Source: Isoetes taiwanensis (taxonomy: Eukaryota > Streptophyta > Lycopodiopsida > Isoetales > Isoetaceae). From it: a DNA stretch of 64,000 nucleotides. Shown here one piece after another: positions 9,436 to 21,080 of this stretch (the first letter of the stretch is position 1; each line of letters begins with the position of its first letter). The stretch lies in NCBI GenBank assembly GCA_021234155.1, contig JAJEKV010000273.1:122001-186000 (forward strand), given 5' to 3'. The notes beneath the pieces are model-generated. The model had not been told where the DNA came from, searched no databases, and saw only the letters and a program-made list of their open reading frames with translations. A program made the position numbers and the translations under genes.

Positions 9436-10480
9436 GATGTTCTCACAAAGACTATGTACAATTAAAGTTCAAAAACAATTAAAAGACTTCATTCAGAGTG
9501 AGCACATATTTCCCAATACCTATCCTGGGTTTTTACGCCAGGCCACATCAGATACTCCTACTCCCATGTATAGGTAATTTCAAATGTAATCAATCTATTT
9601 AGGTTAGCAATTTAATCATATATTCATATCAGCGTTCCAATATATCAATATTCATATTCATATTCATGTTCATTTACTGCTCAACATGTCAACTTAGGTA
9701 ATTCCAATCTTCCGTTCTCAAATACTATCTTAAAATTTCATACACAATAAATTCAACATAATAACTCTCTTTCCACCTGTGTTTTTCAGCAAATTTTTAA
9801 TCCCTTTATCCAAACAATATCTTATATTCGCTAGAAACTTTACATCCATTAGCTATCACTTATATGCAGGTCAATATGTAGCATTATAACAGGTGTTATG
9901 CCCTTGCATAACACCAAAGTAAAGGATTCAATATTTTTCCTTTTAAAACCAGATAATTTGTTTAACCATGATGCTAAAGCACGGTTTTATCATTGTACAT
10001 CAAGCATTCTCAAGATGCCCATGATCATTAGCCATTGCAACTCTTTCTAACAATGGTCCACTGTTACAATAAAAAAGGGAGATCTCATCCATTTTTTGTC
10101 CATGTCTTGATGATGGCCACATTCTTTCCGTGGTCTATAGCCACATTCTTCACGTGGTCCACCATTTGTAACAAATCCAACTAAAAACAAGTCCAGGAGA
10201 GAATGTTTTTGTGACTTTCCAAGTATTTATACGGTATATGTATAAATATATTGACACGTCACCCAGTATAGATACACCACCATGGGGTATGGTAACCTAG
10301 GGGGTTGACCTAAAAGGGATTAAATTAGCTATGCTAATTTAATTATTAAGGATAATAACCTATAATTAAGGAATTAATATGTAAAAGGGATAATTAAGTT
10401 AATTATGGTTTGGGAAGGTGCCACTTGGCCAAAATCGATTGGCTAACATGGTGATGCTAATTGGAGGCATCAAGGTGGAT
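9436..10480. other. AT-rich stretch, nothing recognised
   Basis: No domain, RNA gene or strong repeat is visible. It has small local repeats (ATTCATATTCAT near 9650; CCACATTCTT twice near 10110-10150). The last part (about 10250-10480) resembles the opening of repeat copy B in layout and may belong to copy A. Confidence 0.5.
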
Positions 10481-11840
10481 CACTACCCCCATATCAGCCA
10501 TAATCGACCCCGGGGAGGAGTGGGCGCCACCTTTGAGGAGGCGAGCGCCTACCTACCTTTGTTGTGGCGCCACCCTTCCCTAGCGCGTACTGTGTAGCGA
10601 GCTAAACGTCAAGTCCCAAGAAGATGGAAGCCAAGCGATAATGGGTCCAAGGGAACTTCGGGTAGGTGGCTAGTATAGGTGATATTCTAGGGTAGCGCCC
10701 CTTTTGGGCACTTGTGTGTTGTCTTGTCTGTCCTCTCTGTGTTTTGGTGGTAGGAACTAACCCTTGGTTGTAAAGATAAGTTCTCTTTATATTTTGATTC
10801 TGGTTTTGCTCTCAAAGGATGGATTGATAGTTCTTTGCATAGTCTTACTCCGGAAATGGGGGAATTAAGGGGGTAGAGACCTCTCGAGCTCATGTCCGAT
10901 AGTATGCTCCTAGATATAGCCCTGTATTTCAAAGTATATGCGGCTGTGCACAAGAGCCCACCGAGTCGTGGATGCTATGGAATGGCTTAGCACCAAACAA
11001 GGGAACCACGGTGGTGAAGTGGGGTGGGGTCTTGCACGAACATAAAAGGCCCCCCGAGACTCCTACAAATTGGGTTGGGCCCTAATAGCCGATGAAACTG
11101 AGCTGGGCGATCCGGGCCGGGTATGGGTCCCGACACTCGGCATACAGAAGGTGTGACCGCATGGGGCATCCCGTACTTTGAGTAGATTTAGGGCGCAGTA
11201 AGCCTGCACGGATCTTGGGGGCCGATGTGCGGCAAGCGTATTCTCTAGTCCACCCATGGAACCCTTGTGATCCCCGAAGGGGCGGCTTCCCCGACCTGCC
11301 TCATCGGACGGGGCTTCATGAACCCTGTAGTAGGCTCGTAGGGTGATACCTTGAGTCTGCGTGTCCGGAAGGCTATAGTGATGCCATAGCATGATTCGAC
11401 TCATCTGCAAAGTGTGCACAGGAGGGGCGGATGGAGTGGACAACCCTAGCCAATGTTCTATGCCAGCCAACGCCATGTCAAGATTCGGTCTGCTGATCTC
11501 TTGAGACCTAGCCGTCAGTCGATCCTCACTTTGAGTGCGAGCGGGGTAGAACCATGAGTTTGGGGTGTTTTCTTAGGTTTAGATGCATATTCTTTGCCGT
11601 TGGTATTTGGATGGATCGCCACCCTTCGTGGTGGTTATTTATATGTGATTTATCGTGTGCTAACCTTGTATTCACGCTTCGCGACGTAGGAGCCCCATTG
11701 AAGGCGTGGGCGAATGATCCCTCCGTGTCCTTCACTTGGCGTCTTATTATAGATGGCCCGAGTTAGGCGGAGGTCCACCGCTTCGGGCACTGCTGGTCGC
11801 CATGGGAAGTCCCCGTATGTATACGTCCGAGGGTCGTATA
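10480..11840 (+). repeat. Dispersed repeat, copy A (candidate solo LTR)
   Basis: It shares ordered blocks with copies B (about 30930-32510) and C (about 56990-58330). The first block is ATGCGGCTGTGCACAAGAGCC (given here to show similarity) around 10938. The second is TGCAAAGTGTGCACAGGAGG around 11405, identical in copy C over 38 bases. The third is a CTTCGTGTCCTT-like block around 11720. Length near 1.4-1.6 kb, no protein frame and occurrence in one orientation fit a long terminal repeat of an LTR retrotransposon. Terminal TG...CA and a target duplication were not pinned down. Confidence 0.5.
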
Positions 11841-12440
11841 TATTCGAGGGAGTCCACGGTGGTATCGAGAGTGATTTCGGTTTTCGAAATCATAGCGACC
11901 AAACCCTAACTCGCTAGTTCGGTAGTTAGGAGAGAGAGTCTAAGCAAAGAGTGATTGTTTAGTTCTTTGATGTTTGGTTTGGTGCTAGGTTAATGTAATA
12001 GATTGTAAGTCCTTAAAATTAAAGCATTTGGAAGACCCAAGTTTCAAGAGCTATAACTTTTGTAGGTAGCCGGATGAAGGCGAAAATGGCTCCAATGGAT
12101 CGGACACCTCCCAAATACCCTAGGGGGCACGTCTCAGGGTCAAAAAGACAACAGCCGCCGAAAAATCGAAAGGGCGCTGCGTACTCGAGAGGTGTTTCCT
12201 TGAAAAGTTGAAGCCCGTATAAACAAATGGCGCCCCCATCGGCGCATAGCATTTTATCTCTGGCCTTTGTTTGAAAATTTTTATAAAAAAAAAAAAAAAA
12301 AAAAAATTTGAATTTTTTTTTTTAAAAAAAGTGAACGTTGGAATTTGAAATTTGAATTACTTTTTAAAGGCGTGTTTCCTGGGCGCCCTTCTCCGCCATA
12401 GCCGCCGGACCCAAAGAGGATAGGGCAGCCGTAACACAAA
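11841..12440. other. No gene recognised; homopolymer tract
   Basis: A stretch with no recognisable frame. It contains A-rich and T-rich runs at 12277-12335. The 77-codon minus frame at 12019-12252 has no recognisable domain. Confidence 0.5.
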
Positions 12441-12449
12441 ATTTATTAA

Positions 12450-12800
12450 TTTCAGGTTTGAAAGAAAAAGAAGGTGAGGATATTCTGCAACCATTGATGA
12501 GTTTTCAAAAGAACACAATGCATGTGGTAGATCCGAGGGAGTTGTATATTCGGAAGATTAGGCAAAAGAAGCGATGATAGAATTAGTCCCATTAGCTTTG
12601 AAATTTCGTAGTATAGAAGCAAAGGCAAGAATCATCCAAACAGGGAGCCATCTAAAAGGAGAGAAAATTTGGCTCCATGATGATCTAACTATTCAACAAT
12701 GAGAAAAGAAGCAAAACGAGATCTTGGAAGAAGTAAAAAAAGAGACTAAAAAGCGAAGGGAAGAATGCCTACATAGTGAATAATGGGCTTGTGGTAAAAT
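12450..12800 (+). pseudogene. LINE ORF1-like C-terminal relic
   Basis: In one frame (about 12572-12800) the translation reads IELVPLALKFRSIEAKARII, then SHLKGEKIWLHDDLT, then EEVKKETKKRREE. This resembles the C-terminal domain of L1-type ORF1 proteins: a basic segment, LKG(T/E)xIWxxxDLT, then a Lys/Arg/Glu-rich helix that binds RNA. Stops at the DLT-IQQ segment and near 12782 show decay. A second frame upstream (12450-12560) may be the preceding part. No endonuclease or reverse transcriptase follows; the sequence becomes AT-rich at 12790. Confidence 0.4.
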
Positions 12801-13189
12801 ATAATTAATAATTTCTTTAATTAAATATAAAATATTTTAATTAATTAAATAAAAAATATAAACCTTTCTCTTCTCGACTAGTGAGTCGAGAATTGGAAAA
12901 TGGATTTGCCAAGGCGTAACCACGAAAGGAGTGGCGAGTAAGGGTTTCATTCATATACAAAAACCAAGCTCTTTAATGTAATCGCTGAAAAGGGTAGGAG
13001 GTTATTATGAGCTGATGCAAAAAAAGGGGTGAGGTGGGATGGTGGGCATCACGGAGAAGCGGTGGCGTTGAGGATAGCGTGGTGGCAGCGTGGACCCGTT
13101 ACTTTCAAAAACAATTTCATCGCGACTTCTTTTGTAGCTTCCCCTTTTTGAAGATGAGACCCGCGATAAATCCAAACGACTTTTGCAAT

Positions 13190-13620
13190 TCATCTTTCAC
13201 AACCACGGCTTCCTTCTACGCCCAAGGGAGATCGAATCCGGGAGATCAATCTCAGGGTTTCCAATGACCAGGCGGAAGATGCTTTTTTGAACCTCTCTTC
13301 GTCTCTTGCTCCTTTGCCGCAATCGAGGAGCGGCTCGTCTTCAATCGGGGAGCGGCTTCGTCTTGACTTCATGAAAGGCGGCATTGAAAATTCGCGGAAT
13401 CACAATTCCAATCACAAGAAAATAAGCTTGTTTGAGGAGAAAAAGGACAAAAACAAACAGTGAATAGAAATTTATAACAATGGCATCGTTTACCTACCTC
13501 ATGAGGAATGACAAAAAGCTGACTTCTTGGGTTTGAGGCTGGCGCAACTCCGGGTTGGTGCGGTTTCATAAAAATCTCCATTATGCGCCACGGTGGTTGT
13601 TTTGGCGGATATGGGGATCC
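13190..13620 (-). other. Possible first exon and fragments of an unrecognised gene
   Basis: On the minus strand an ATG near 13580 opens a 28-codon frame (MEIFMKPHQPGVAPASNPRS...) that ends at a canonical donor, CATGAG then GTAGGTAAAC (about 13497). A further open frame with SR-rich composition (SRRSRSPIEDEP) lies at 13190-13384. Base composition is richer in GC than the flanks. I do not recognise a domain, so this may be a genuine short gene or a remnant. The region 12810-13000 is AT-rich and empty. Confidence 0.2.
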
Positions 13621-14277
13621 CCTTTTACACCGAGGGGGCAAGTCCAAGGGCACACTGCAATGCCTCCGGTCTGCTTGATAGCCTCTCCTGCTGATCCGAT
13701 CCTGAAGAGTTGCCATGTTGTTGTTTCTGACGCTCGCTTTACATTAACCCAACTCCCATGTGCATTCGCCCGAAATTCCAATTGCAAAATGAAGGCGGTG
13801 GAGAGGCGGATCAGGCAGGAGCATATCGTGGGGTGCAGAGGCGGATCAGGCAGGGCTTTTTCTCAAGCTTGAAGAACCGGCTTAGTCCGGCGGAATTTCT
13901 AACTCTGCAGGCCCAAGAACCTGCTTTAATCCGGCATTTTTCTAGCTTTAATCCCACATTTTTCTAGCTTCTAGATTCGGCTCAGGCCGGGCGATCATTC
14001 TCCTGCTCAGGCATGCTCTAAATAATTCCTTCTCGTATTTCTGATCTCCCTATTTCTGATCTCCCTTTCACATTTTTCAATCAGACTCTGCACTGCCATA
14101 ACAGATCGGGCAGTTTTGCCAACGACAGATCTTACGCAACGCAGCAGATGAAAGGAAATGGTTCTTGGATAGCACATCTCCGCTTCCATGCCATAGCCAG
14201 GATCTTGAGAGTTCGCCATAGCCAGCCACGATTTCGTAAGTGTACCAAATTTCTTCTTCTAAAAGGTACGCCTAAAT

Positions 14278-14368
14278 CTCCCCTTTTCAATTTCAAATTT
14301 CGAAAATTCCCCCCTTTTCAATTTCAAATTTCGAAAATGTCCCCCCTTTTCAATTTCAAATTTCGAAC
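14278..14368. repeat. 31-32-bp tandem repeat, three units
   Basis: Three head-to-tail copies of CCCTTTTCAATTTCAAATTT followed by CGAAAAT start at 14281, 14312 and 14344. The flanks 13620-14270 and 14370-14750 hold no recognised gene. Confidence 0.9.
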
Positions 14369-14763
14369 TTAAGAGGTGGGAGAAAAAAAAAGCCAAATAC
14401 TGAGAGAAAAAAGTGGAATAATAGTGTGTACTCAAAAAAAAAAAAAATACGGATACAGATATATACGGTTATTTTTCTAAGGTTAATGGAAAAAATAGCA
14501 GAATGCAATACCAAATTTTAAATTTCTAGGATACCATTAATTGGGCTATAATTTTATTAGTGTCGCCCATATAAATATTTGAATTTTTGTCGCAAATTGA
14601 TAGCATGGTTGTGTGCTTGTATAATCATATTTTACACCTTATGTTGACCTTAGAGGTGCTAGGCATATAATTCTTATGTCTAAGATAAAAAGTTGGCTTA
14701 TACAAGATAATAGTATACTTTAAATTAGTTCACTTTATTTCAAAGGAAATGATGCATGGCTAT

Positions 14764-14860
14764 ACTATATATATATTGCTTTGCATGGACCATGTGCTAG
14801 TATGTTATACTATACTATATAACTATATATTGCTTTGTATGGACCTTGTGCTAGTATGCT
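14764..14860. repeat. 54-bp tandem duplication
   Basis: The blocks starting ATTGCTTTGCATGGACC (14775) and ATTGCTTTGTATGGACC (14829) are 54 bases apart, with the downstream GTGCTAGTATG also repeated. The setting is AT-rich and non-coding. Confidence 0.75.
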
Positions 14861-15121
14861 AATGCATGCATTATGAAAATTGTAGTATAAAAGTACTAAA
14901 CTCTGCTAATTAAGGTGTGCTAGTTAATAACCATTTAGGACATTGTCCTAAATCTCTTTTTTTTCAAAGGTATGTACAAAATCCCCCCCCTTCCCCTCTT
15001 TTTTAAATTTTAAATTAGTATGATTTGGTTTATTGTTTTCTCACAAAGACATTAGTATTTAGCACACATTAATATGTAACAATTGTTTTTTATACTAGCA
15101 CACATTAGTATTAGCACACAT

Positions 15122-15596
15122 TGTTCTTAGGGCCATTTTAGTTCACACTTCGCTAGGCCTTTAAAGCGAAAAACACAAGTTTTAGGGGTCATGGGGCCTT
15201 TCTGGAGGCTCGAAGTGAAAGGAAAGGAGGCTGAAAAAGAACGCAGGTTTTTAGGGGTCATAGGGCGACCCCTAAAACTCGCGTTGTTTTCGACTAACTC
15301 GGGCCAGAGAAAAGGCCTCGACCCCTAAAACCGCATTTTAAGCTTTGTTTGCCTTTTCGACTCGACAGTCAGAAAGGCCTAAAACCCCTAAAACGGGCGG
15401 CTTTTGAGCTGCCTTTCTCGACTCGCGGGTAGAGAAAGGCCCCCTATAACCCTGCAAAAAAAACTGTTTGACCTCTCCTTTCTCGAGAAAGGCCCTATGA
15501 CCCCTAAAACTTGTGTTTTGGCTTTGAGTGCCTTTCTCGACTTCATGAGTCGAGAAAGGCCTCTCAGTATGTATTTTCAAAAATGGCCCTAAGAAC
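15122..15596. mobile_element. Miniature inverted-repeat element made of hairpin units
   Basis: The ends GTTCTTAGGGCCATTTT (15122-15138) and AAAATGGCCCTAAGAAC (15580-15596) are perfect inverted repeats. The interior is a degenerate array of units of about 65 bases. Each holds a hairpin around CTCGA flanked by CCTAAAAC text: a 13-bp perfect stem GCCTTTCTCGACT...AGTCGAGAAAGGC (15530-15560), a 16-base perfect palindrome CCTTTCTCGAGAAAGG (15477-15492), and weaker ones near 15349-15380 and 15410-15440. There is no coding frame and no clear target duplication. It is a foldback or MITE-type non-autonomous element; the superfamily is unknown. Confidence 0.7.
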
Positions 15597-15665
15597 GTGT
15601 TTTAATTTTTTTTTTTGCATGTAGCATCACTTGACTAATTTGATTTTGTCTTTTGCGGTCCTTAT

Positions 15666-15800
15666 CTCGACCAGATGATAGTACATGCTTGGGAGCAATG
15701 ACAAGACCAGTTCATTGAAGAAAGATGCCGAGAAGAGGGTGGTGACATCGAGTTGGACATACAAGCCACGTGGCCTATGAAGGAACTCCTCATACAAATT
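15666..15800 (+). other. Short protein-like fragment, unrecognised
   Basis: One frame reads DQMIVHAWEQ, a stop, then QDQFIEERCREEGGDIELD and WPMKELLIQ. It has amphipathic, Glu-rich protein-like composition that random DNA seldom gives. It may be a fragment of a transposase or of a gene exon; I cannot assign it. Confidence 0.2.
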
Positions 15801-15849
15801 TCTATCGTCGTAAGTTGCTTTCCGTGACTTGGACAGAGCTCCACGCTAC

Positions 15850-16840
15850 CGTTTGCGTGGGTGGTTCATGTGTGAAGAGGGTGTAATCATTGTGACAATA
15901 CGACCACTATGGTCTATTCACCTTTGTAATGTATATTGTAATGAGCCCATTTATAAATATAAGGTATCTCAAAACTAGTATTTTTTGGTGATTAAGTAAA
16001 CAATTTGCTTAATTTTTGTTGGAATTTATGATCTCTTGTCTACCCACCTAAGAAAATAGAGCCAAAAAGTCTTGGTAAAGGAATTCACCCTCACCTTGAA
16101 AAACTCTTATTTTGAATGACAAATAAGCCCCAAAGCAGGGGACTCGACTCGATATCCAAGAAAACGGGGAGAAAGCTTGGATGCAGTTTCGAGACAAAAA
16201 TTGAATTAAAGACGGTTTTGAATTCGGGTTGCTCCTTTTGTGTAAAATACTTGGGGTTAGAAAAAAAAGTGGGAATGGAATGAGTCCCACTTTAATTAAA
16301 TACGACTTTTTGATTAAAAGAATCATCTAGCTCTTTTGAGAGTTCCTGCAATCTCCTTTCACCGAGCCAATGTCTTCTCTTCTTCTCATTTGGTGGAATG
16401 TTTTCCTTCTCCCTTTTTTTCATTCTCTTTCTCGACTCTCTTTTTCTCCTAGCTTCAAATTCCAGGTAAATTCTTCTGTTGTGATCATCAGTGCTTTTGG
16501 AATTGCCTATAAAATGAAGGTGCAATGAAGAATTAGAATTGGGATTGGGGTTAGAATTGGAATTGAAGATCGCCACCGAATTCTCAGCGATGACAATGGA
16601 ACTTGGGAAGAATGGCAATCCAAGAAAGAAAATTTTCCTCCAGAATCCCGCCATTCAGAGATGCTGCCAAATATGAGAATTACTCTCACAATTTGCGCGG
16701 GGACATCCATGTCATCGATCCCTGCCCCTACGGAACATGCATACTATTTCTGGAGTAACAACCCCCCGAGGTCGTTGAGTGAAAGTTCGTCGAGTAAGCA
16801 CCAACTAAAGCACCTAAAAGCACTTGTCCGGACAATGCTT
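15850..16840. other. No gene recognised
   Basis: The longest frame (minus, 16292-16654) is rich in Asn/Ser and Lys/Arg/Glu from an imperfect short repeat and has no recognisable domain. The stretch directly precedes a copia fragment and may be untranslated retrotransposon sequence. Confidence 0.4.
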
Positions 16841-16841
16841 T

Positions 16842-17170
16842 TTAGGTAGCATTACCATATTTACACCCAAATCTGCAAATCTGCTGTGATTGTCTTCCCC
16901 TTAGCACTGCGCATAAACAAGCTTCCATGCCAAGATTGCTGTTGTGATATTGGAAGATATCCTGAGCCAGAGGCTTGGTGAGAATGTCTGCAAGCATTTC
17001 AGCTATAGTCATACATTTCATGACAATGGTACCTGCTTGAACTTGCTCCCCAGTGAAATGGTGATGAATGCCTGTATGTTTGCAACTTCTATGCAAGATA
17101 GAATTTCAGGAAGGGCAATGGTGCTCTTGTTGTCATTATAGACAATTGTTGGATGAGATTGAGGGAAACC
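16842..17170 (-). pseudogene. Ty1/copia RNase H C-terminal relic
   Basis: On the minus strand TIVYNDNKSTIALPE (frame 1) is followed, after a frameshift near 17095, by CKHTGIHHHFTGEQVQAG and MTIAEMLADILTKPLAQ. These match the end of copia polyproteins: the RNase H segment (S)DN(Q/K)SAI, then KHIDI..HFIRE.V..G, then the near-invariant ADILTKPL. Only the last 100 or so residues survive, with no upstream reverse transcriptase within 1.5 kb. The remainder to about 17600 shows no coding signal. Confidence 0.8.
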
Positions 17171-17854
17171 AAGTTCCTGGAGGAATTGACGAAATTACGA
17201 GATTAGAGAAACCGTAGTACACTAAGATAAAATGCTTCTTTGGCTTGAACATGAATGCTTAGAACTCATACCGTCCAAAGATAGATAATGCTAGCCAAAT
17301 CAGAGCTCGCCTTCGTCAACCTCTTGCAATCAACAATATCCCCAAATGCAGGTACGACCTTCTTTAGATTTCCATTTGCAAGCAAATAGGCACATTTAAG
17401 AGAAAAAAATATCCTTGAAGAGAATCTAGAAAAATTTGTAGAAAGCTTTTCCTGTTTATGCCAGCAATGGGTTTTTAACAAAAGTCATCAAAAGTAGTTG
17501 AGGAATGTTGCAGAGGACTTGGTAATCTCACAGGCATTATCCTAGAGACATCATGTCGTTGTTCAGGGGATCTTCATTTGTGTTTTCTTTGGTGCAGGCT
17601 AACCCATCTCATGAAGAACACATGACGCAGATTAAAGGCAAGTTCCATTGAATATGTAGCACAATAACAGGGGGTTACTTTTATATTTTTATACGTTTTT
17701 TCACATGGTTTTTCTATGATTTGTTGTTGTATTCGTTGAGGTGTACTAAATAGTATTTCTAGAGTGCACCTTTTATAGGCCGTTGATTTTCGTTGGTTGG
17801 AACAATCTGAGGGTTGTTGTCTTTCTCTGCATGTGTTTGTGCATGAACACTGCG

Positions 17855-17998
17855 CATGTGTATCCATGTGCATGTGCACATGCATGTGCATGTGTGTGCA
17901 TGTGCATGTTCATGTGCATGTGCATGTATATGCATGTGCATGTGTAAGTGCAAGTGCATGTGCATGTGTGTGCATGTGTGCATATGCATGTGTACTTG
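17855..17998. repeat. (TGCATG)n / (GTGCAT)n microsatellite
   Basis: An imperfect six-base alternating repeat, about 24 units. Frames across it give His/Met/Cys/Val strings on both strands and are not genes. Confidence 0.95.
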
Positions 17999-18007
17999 CC
18001 CTCTTGG

Positions 18008-18057
18008 ATTCTTATTCTGGGAAAGGACTCGCGAGAGACACAAAACCGGCTAGATAG
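18008..18057. repeat. Direct repeat, first copy (partner at 18901-18947)
   Basis: TTCTGGGAAAGGACTCGCGA and the following GAGACACAAAACCGGC occur here and again at 18901-18947, about 893 bases apart and nearly identical. The second copy adjoins the tyrosine-recombinase relic, so the pair probably derives from element ends. Confidence 0.85.
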
Positions 18058-18794
18058 GCTTGTCATTCATCACAGCAGCAGTATACAATGTTTGGAAGAG
18101 AGAGGGATAGCCGACCATAGGAACAATATCGGACTACCCCATAAGAAAATATGCCAAGGCAATATAGGAGGGCAATGGCGACAACTTCTTATCGGGATAA
18201 AAAACCCCGCCCTTTTGGGTTTTCGAGGAAAACCCTAATGAGAATTGGTCGCCACCAACCTCGAATGTGTTGCCCGGAGAAACGGAGAGAGAAAACGGAC
18301 GAGAGCGAAGGTGAACATAGAGCACCGACCCGATAATGGTGAAATCCCGAAGGTAAATGAAGAGGAGGACCCAAGCGAGAACGCGGGCAAGTCCCAGGAA
18401 CTGGTGGAATATAAGAAAACACCCGTAACGGTTAGAACCACAAAACAAGCATAGCCATAAAAAAACTGGATCAACAAAGGACCGAAGAGATGAGAAATAA
18501 AAATAGGTAGAAAAAGAACATAACAGGAAAAGATAGCATCACCCCTAGGGTGGAAAAAGCAGCACCCAGCGGGTGGAAATTCACTATATCAAAATATGCC
18601 TCACCCTCAAGGTGGAAAAAAATAGCAGCACCCACAGGTGGAGAATAACATATGCGAAGGAAACAACAACATGGAAAAGCCACACCCACAAGTGGAGAAC
18701 ACAAAAGTGCATGAACAAATAAAAATATATATAAATGAAAAAGAGGTATACGCCCACACAGTAGGGGGGGAAGGGGGGAAGCTACGAGAACGAA

Positions 18795-18947
18795 GAATGC
18801 TGCTGTGAGAAGACGCCGATAACCAGGCGAAAAACGACAATGGCCTAATATAGGTGCTCGTCCTTTCCCAGAATGGCGATCCGATGGCTCGGATCGATGG
18901 GATTCTGGGAAAGGACTCGCGAGAGACACAAAACCGGCCGACTACCA
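18795..18947. repeat. Element-end repeat (partner at 29029-29130)
   Basis: AAGACGCCGATAACCAGGCG, the following text through GGCCTAATATAGG, and GATCCGATGGCTCGGATCGA recur at 29029-29130 in the same orientation. The inner part GATCCGAYGGCTCGGATC is near-palindromic. The two copies bracket about 10 kb that holds the recombinase relics and the LINE, and may be the termini of one recombinase element or two separate copies. Confidence 0.7.
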
Positions 18948-18949
18948 AA

Positions 18950-19830
18950 GGACTTCCTTCACTATAAGCCCAGCCGCCGCGACACCTCCAAGTGTTGAGT
19001 CGGATCGCGAAGCACATAACGAGAGTGAGAAGAAGAAGAGCCAATGATCAGTGAGAGTACGCGCAGCCTCATGAACTCCCGAAGCCGCAATAAATCAAGT
19101 CCCTCCCCCGACGAGCCAATGAGTACCATATTGGGATGGATTCAAGCCTATAGCCGTGAAGACACCGCCACCACACCCCGAGCAGTTTGATAAGATAAAG
19201 GACGCAAAGAAGAAGGCGAGGAACGAAAAAGAGGGCCGCCGGAGGGAGGATCGAGGAGAGGATAAGAACCGGTGGAAATCAGGCGCTGAAGGATAGTGAC
19301 GGGTAAGGTAAACGGCGCAAAGTAGCTAAAGGAATGGTATGACCACGAGCAAGTTGGTCGCGCTTGGAGTGACGAATAGGAACATCAACATGTGATAAGG
19401 AAAAAGAAAGATCACGCCAATTGAGAGCAAGGGCCTCCGAGATGCGCAAAAAAGCGGCAAAGGATAGTACGACGAGCACAGCGCGAGCCAGAGAGGGAAA
19501 AGAAGCGGCGGGATGTGCGAAGTGAAGAACAATCGAGCGAACATGCTGCGGAAAAAGAGGAAGAAGATATTTAGGGGGCGAGCTCCGAAAAGTCGACAAA
19601 CGCGCCAAAGAGGGTAAAGGTAAAGTAGTGGGAGAGGGAAGGTTGAAGATTTGATGAAAAACGGATATGGCCGCCGAGGCCGAAGAAATGGAGGAAGGAG
19701 ACATCTGAGGATGATAAAGCGAAGCGAACAAGGCAACAAGGCGATGAAAAAAACAAACCACGCACGCGCATAATGCACATATGATATGAATGATTACGGA
19801 CCAGAAGTCCGGTGAATGTGGCCATTATGC
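18950..19830 (-). pseudogene. Tyrosine recombinase relic (DIRS/Crypton-like)
   Basis: The frame at 19279-19761 (minus) carries FAAFLRISEALALNWRDL, the box A segment with the first catalytic Arg, followed by HSKRDQLARGH, where the catalytic Lys lies. Downstream, in shifted frames, are NPSQYGTHWLVGGGT (the HxxR box, with Arg replaced) and SRYVLRDPTQHLEVSRRL (the catalytic Tyr segment). Order and spacing fit a tyrosine recombinase that cuts and rejoins DNA, as used by DIRS and Crypton elements. At least two frameshifts and the altered HxxR make it non-functional. No linked reverse transcriptase of DIRS type was seen, so DIRS versus Crypton is open. Confidence 0.65.
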
Positions 19831-20039
19831 CTCACCGAACCGTGGTCAACATCTAGAGGGAGATAAGTGAACAAAGGAACCCTTCATCATGGATCCCCAA
19901 AAACAATAACGACAAATAAGAAGGAAGAATAACAAATGGCGAGATAATAAGGCAAAGAGGAAAAACTTACGCGATAGGAATGTAAAAATGCATAGACATA
20001 AAGATGGAACGAGAAACATGGAGATGTTGAGGAGAGTCG

Positions 20040-20150
20040 CACACCACGTAGCGAGCGTGAAAGGACGAGGACCGCCCCGAATCAGTGAAGTCGAACCTCA
20101 ACATGTGGACCCTGCATATCGAGCAAAAAACGGAGGAAACGGGAAAGAAT
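20040..20150 (-). repeat. Degenerate recombinase-element segment
   Basis: ACGTAGCGAGCGTGAAAGGA, GACGAGGACCGCC and GAACCTCAACATGTGGACCC are repeated at about 20830-20945. On the minus strand the translation includes FLRFFARYAGS, comparable to FLRFFARYHGV at 20880-20945, which resembles the N-terminal helix of the recombinase. The region 19830-20560 holds no other recognised feature. Confidence 0.45.
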
Positions 20151-20561
20151 GATAAAAACTATGGGCTAAAAGAACATGAAAAGTCAACCACGTCTAACGT
20201 CTCGAAATTTACACAATGATTATGTAATATCATATCATATATATAGTGAGCAAAGCTATGCACGAAAAATAAGCCTACTGCGAACATGACAAAGTGGAGC
20301 TAACGAAAACAAAGAAGCTCCCAAATCCATAAAATTGGTAAACCGAACAATATCACCCGTCACCCATGTTCACGATTAGAAAATACAACTTCAGGAAACA
20401 ACAAATAAGTGCACTAATAAAGTGAACAAAGGAACCAACAAACACCAGAGCTCCCAATATAGAATATACATAGAAGAAATGTAGCCACAAAGGACAAAGA
20501 GGTGGAAAATATGTCACAAAAATACTTGAATGGGGATGTAAAAAGGGCTAAACGACAAAAG

Positions 20562-20565
<4 letters not shown>

Positions 20566-20654
<89 letters not shown>
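20566..20654. repeat. (GA)n microsatellite
   Basis: Perfect dinucleotide run of about 44 units. It is directly followed by CCGCCAAGCGTGGAGTTGGG, a copy of the recombinase C-terminal segment. The same order, GA run then this segment, recurs at 26058. Confidence 0.95.
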
Positions 20655-20656
<2 letters not shown>

Positions 20657-21080
20657 CATGAAACCGCCAAGCGTGGAGTTGGGTCGACGAACTTAACAGA
20701 GCACAACAACAAAATGAGGCGGAACGATAAACTATAAGCCTAGCGCGAAAACCTCAGGGTCGAAGCCGGGTACCTAAGCACGAAGCGAGGGTGAGACGAA
20801 GAGGGGCTTAACGACCAAGCGGCGAAGCGGCAAACACGTAGCAAGCCCGGGAGGGACGAGGACCGCCAAAGCAGGGGTGGAGTCACGAACCTCAACATGT
20901 GGACCCCGTGATAGCGAGCAAAAAAACGGAGGAAACGGAACCCTTCATCATGGATCCCCAAAAAGAAAACAATAACGATAAATAATAAAAAAAGAATAAC
21001 AAGTACTTGGCGATAAGAAAAATGTGTAGACATAAAGAAGACAAAATGCTTCGTGAGATAGCATAATGCACAATGCATAA
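20655..21080 (-). pseudogene. Second tyrosine-recombinase relic, internally deleted
   Basis: Minus-strand text resembling the catalytic-Tyr segment appears twice: FVDPTPRLAVS near 20670-20700 and PRFVLRYPASTLRFSR near 20742-20795 (compare SRYVLRDPTQHLEVSRR at 18960-19020). An N-terminal-like segment FLRFFARYHGV lies at 20880-20945. The box A and HxxR region is missing, so this is a deleted or rearranged copy. The rest, 21080-21845, is A-rich without recognised genes. Confidence 0.45.

Noticed and set aside
9141-9577. Overlapping 65-131-codon frames through the (TTTTTC)n run
   Set aside because: Pure low-complexity translation of a microsatellite on both strands.
16292-16654. 120-codon minus-strand frame rich in Asn/Ser and Lys/Arg
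   Set aside because: Contains a short imperfect repeat (NSNPNPNS) and no recognisable domain; no splice or start support.
17759-18066. Several His/Cys/Met-rich frames on both strands
   Set aside because: They are translations of the TGCATG repeat in alternative frames.
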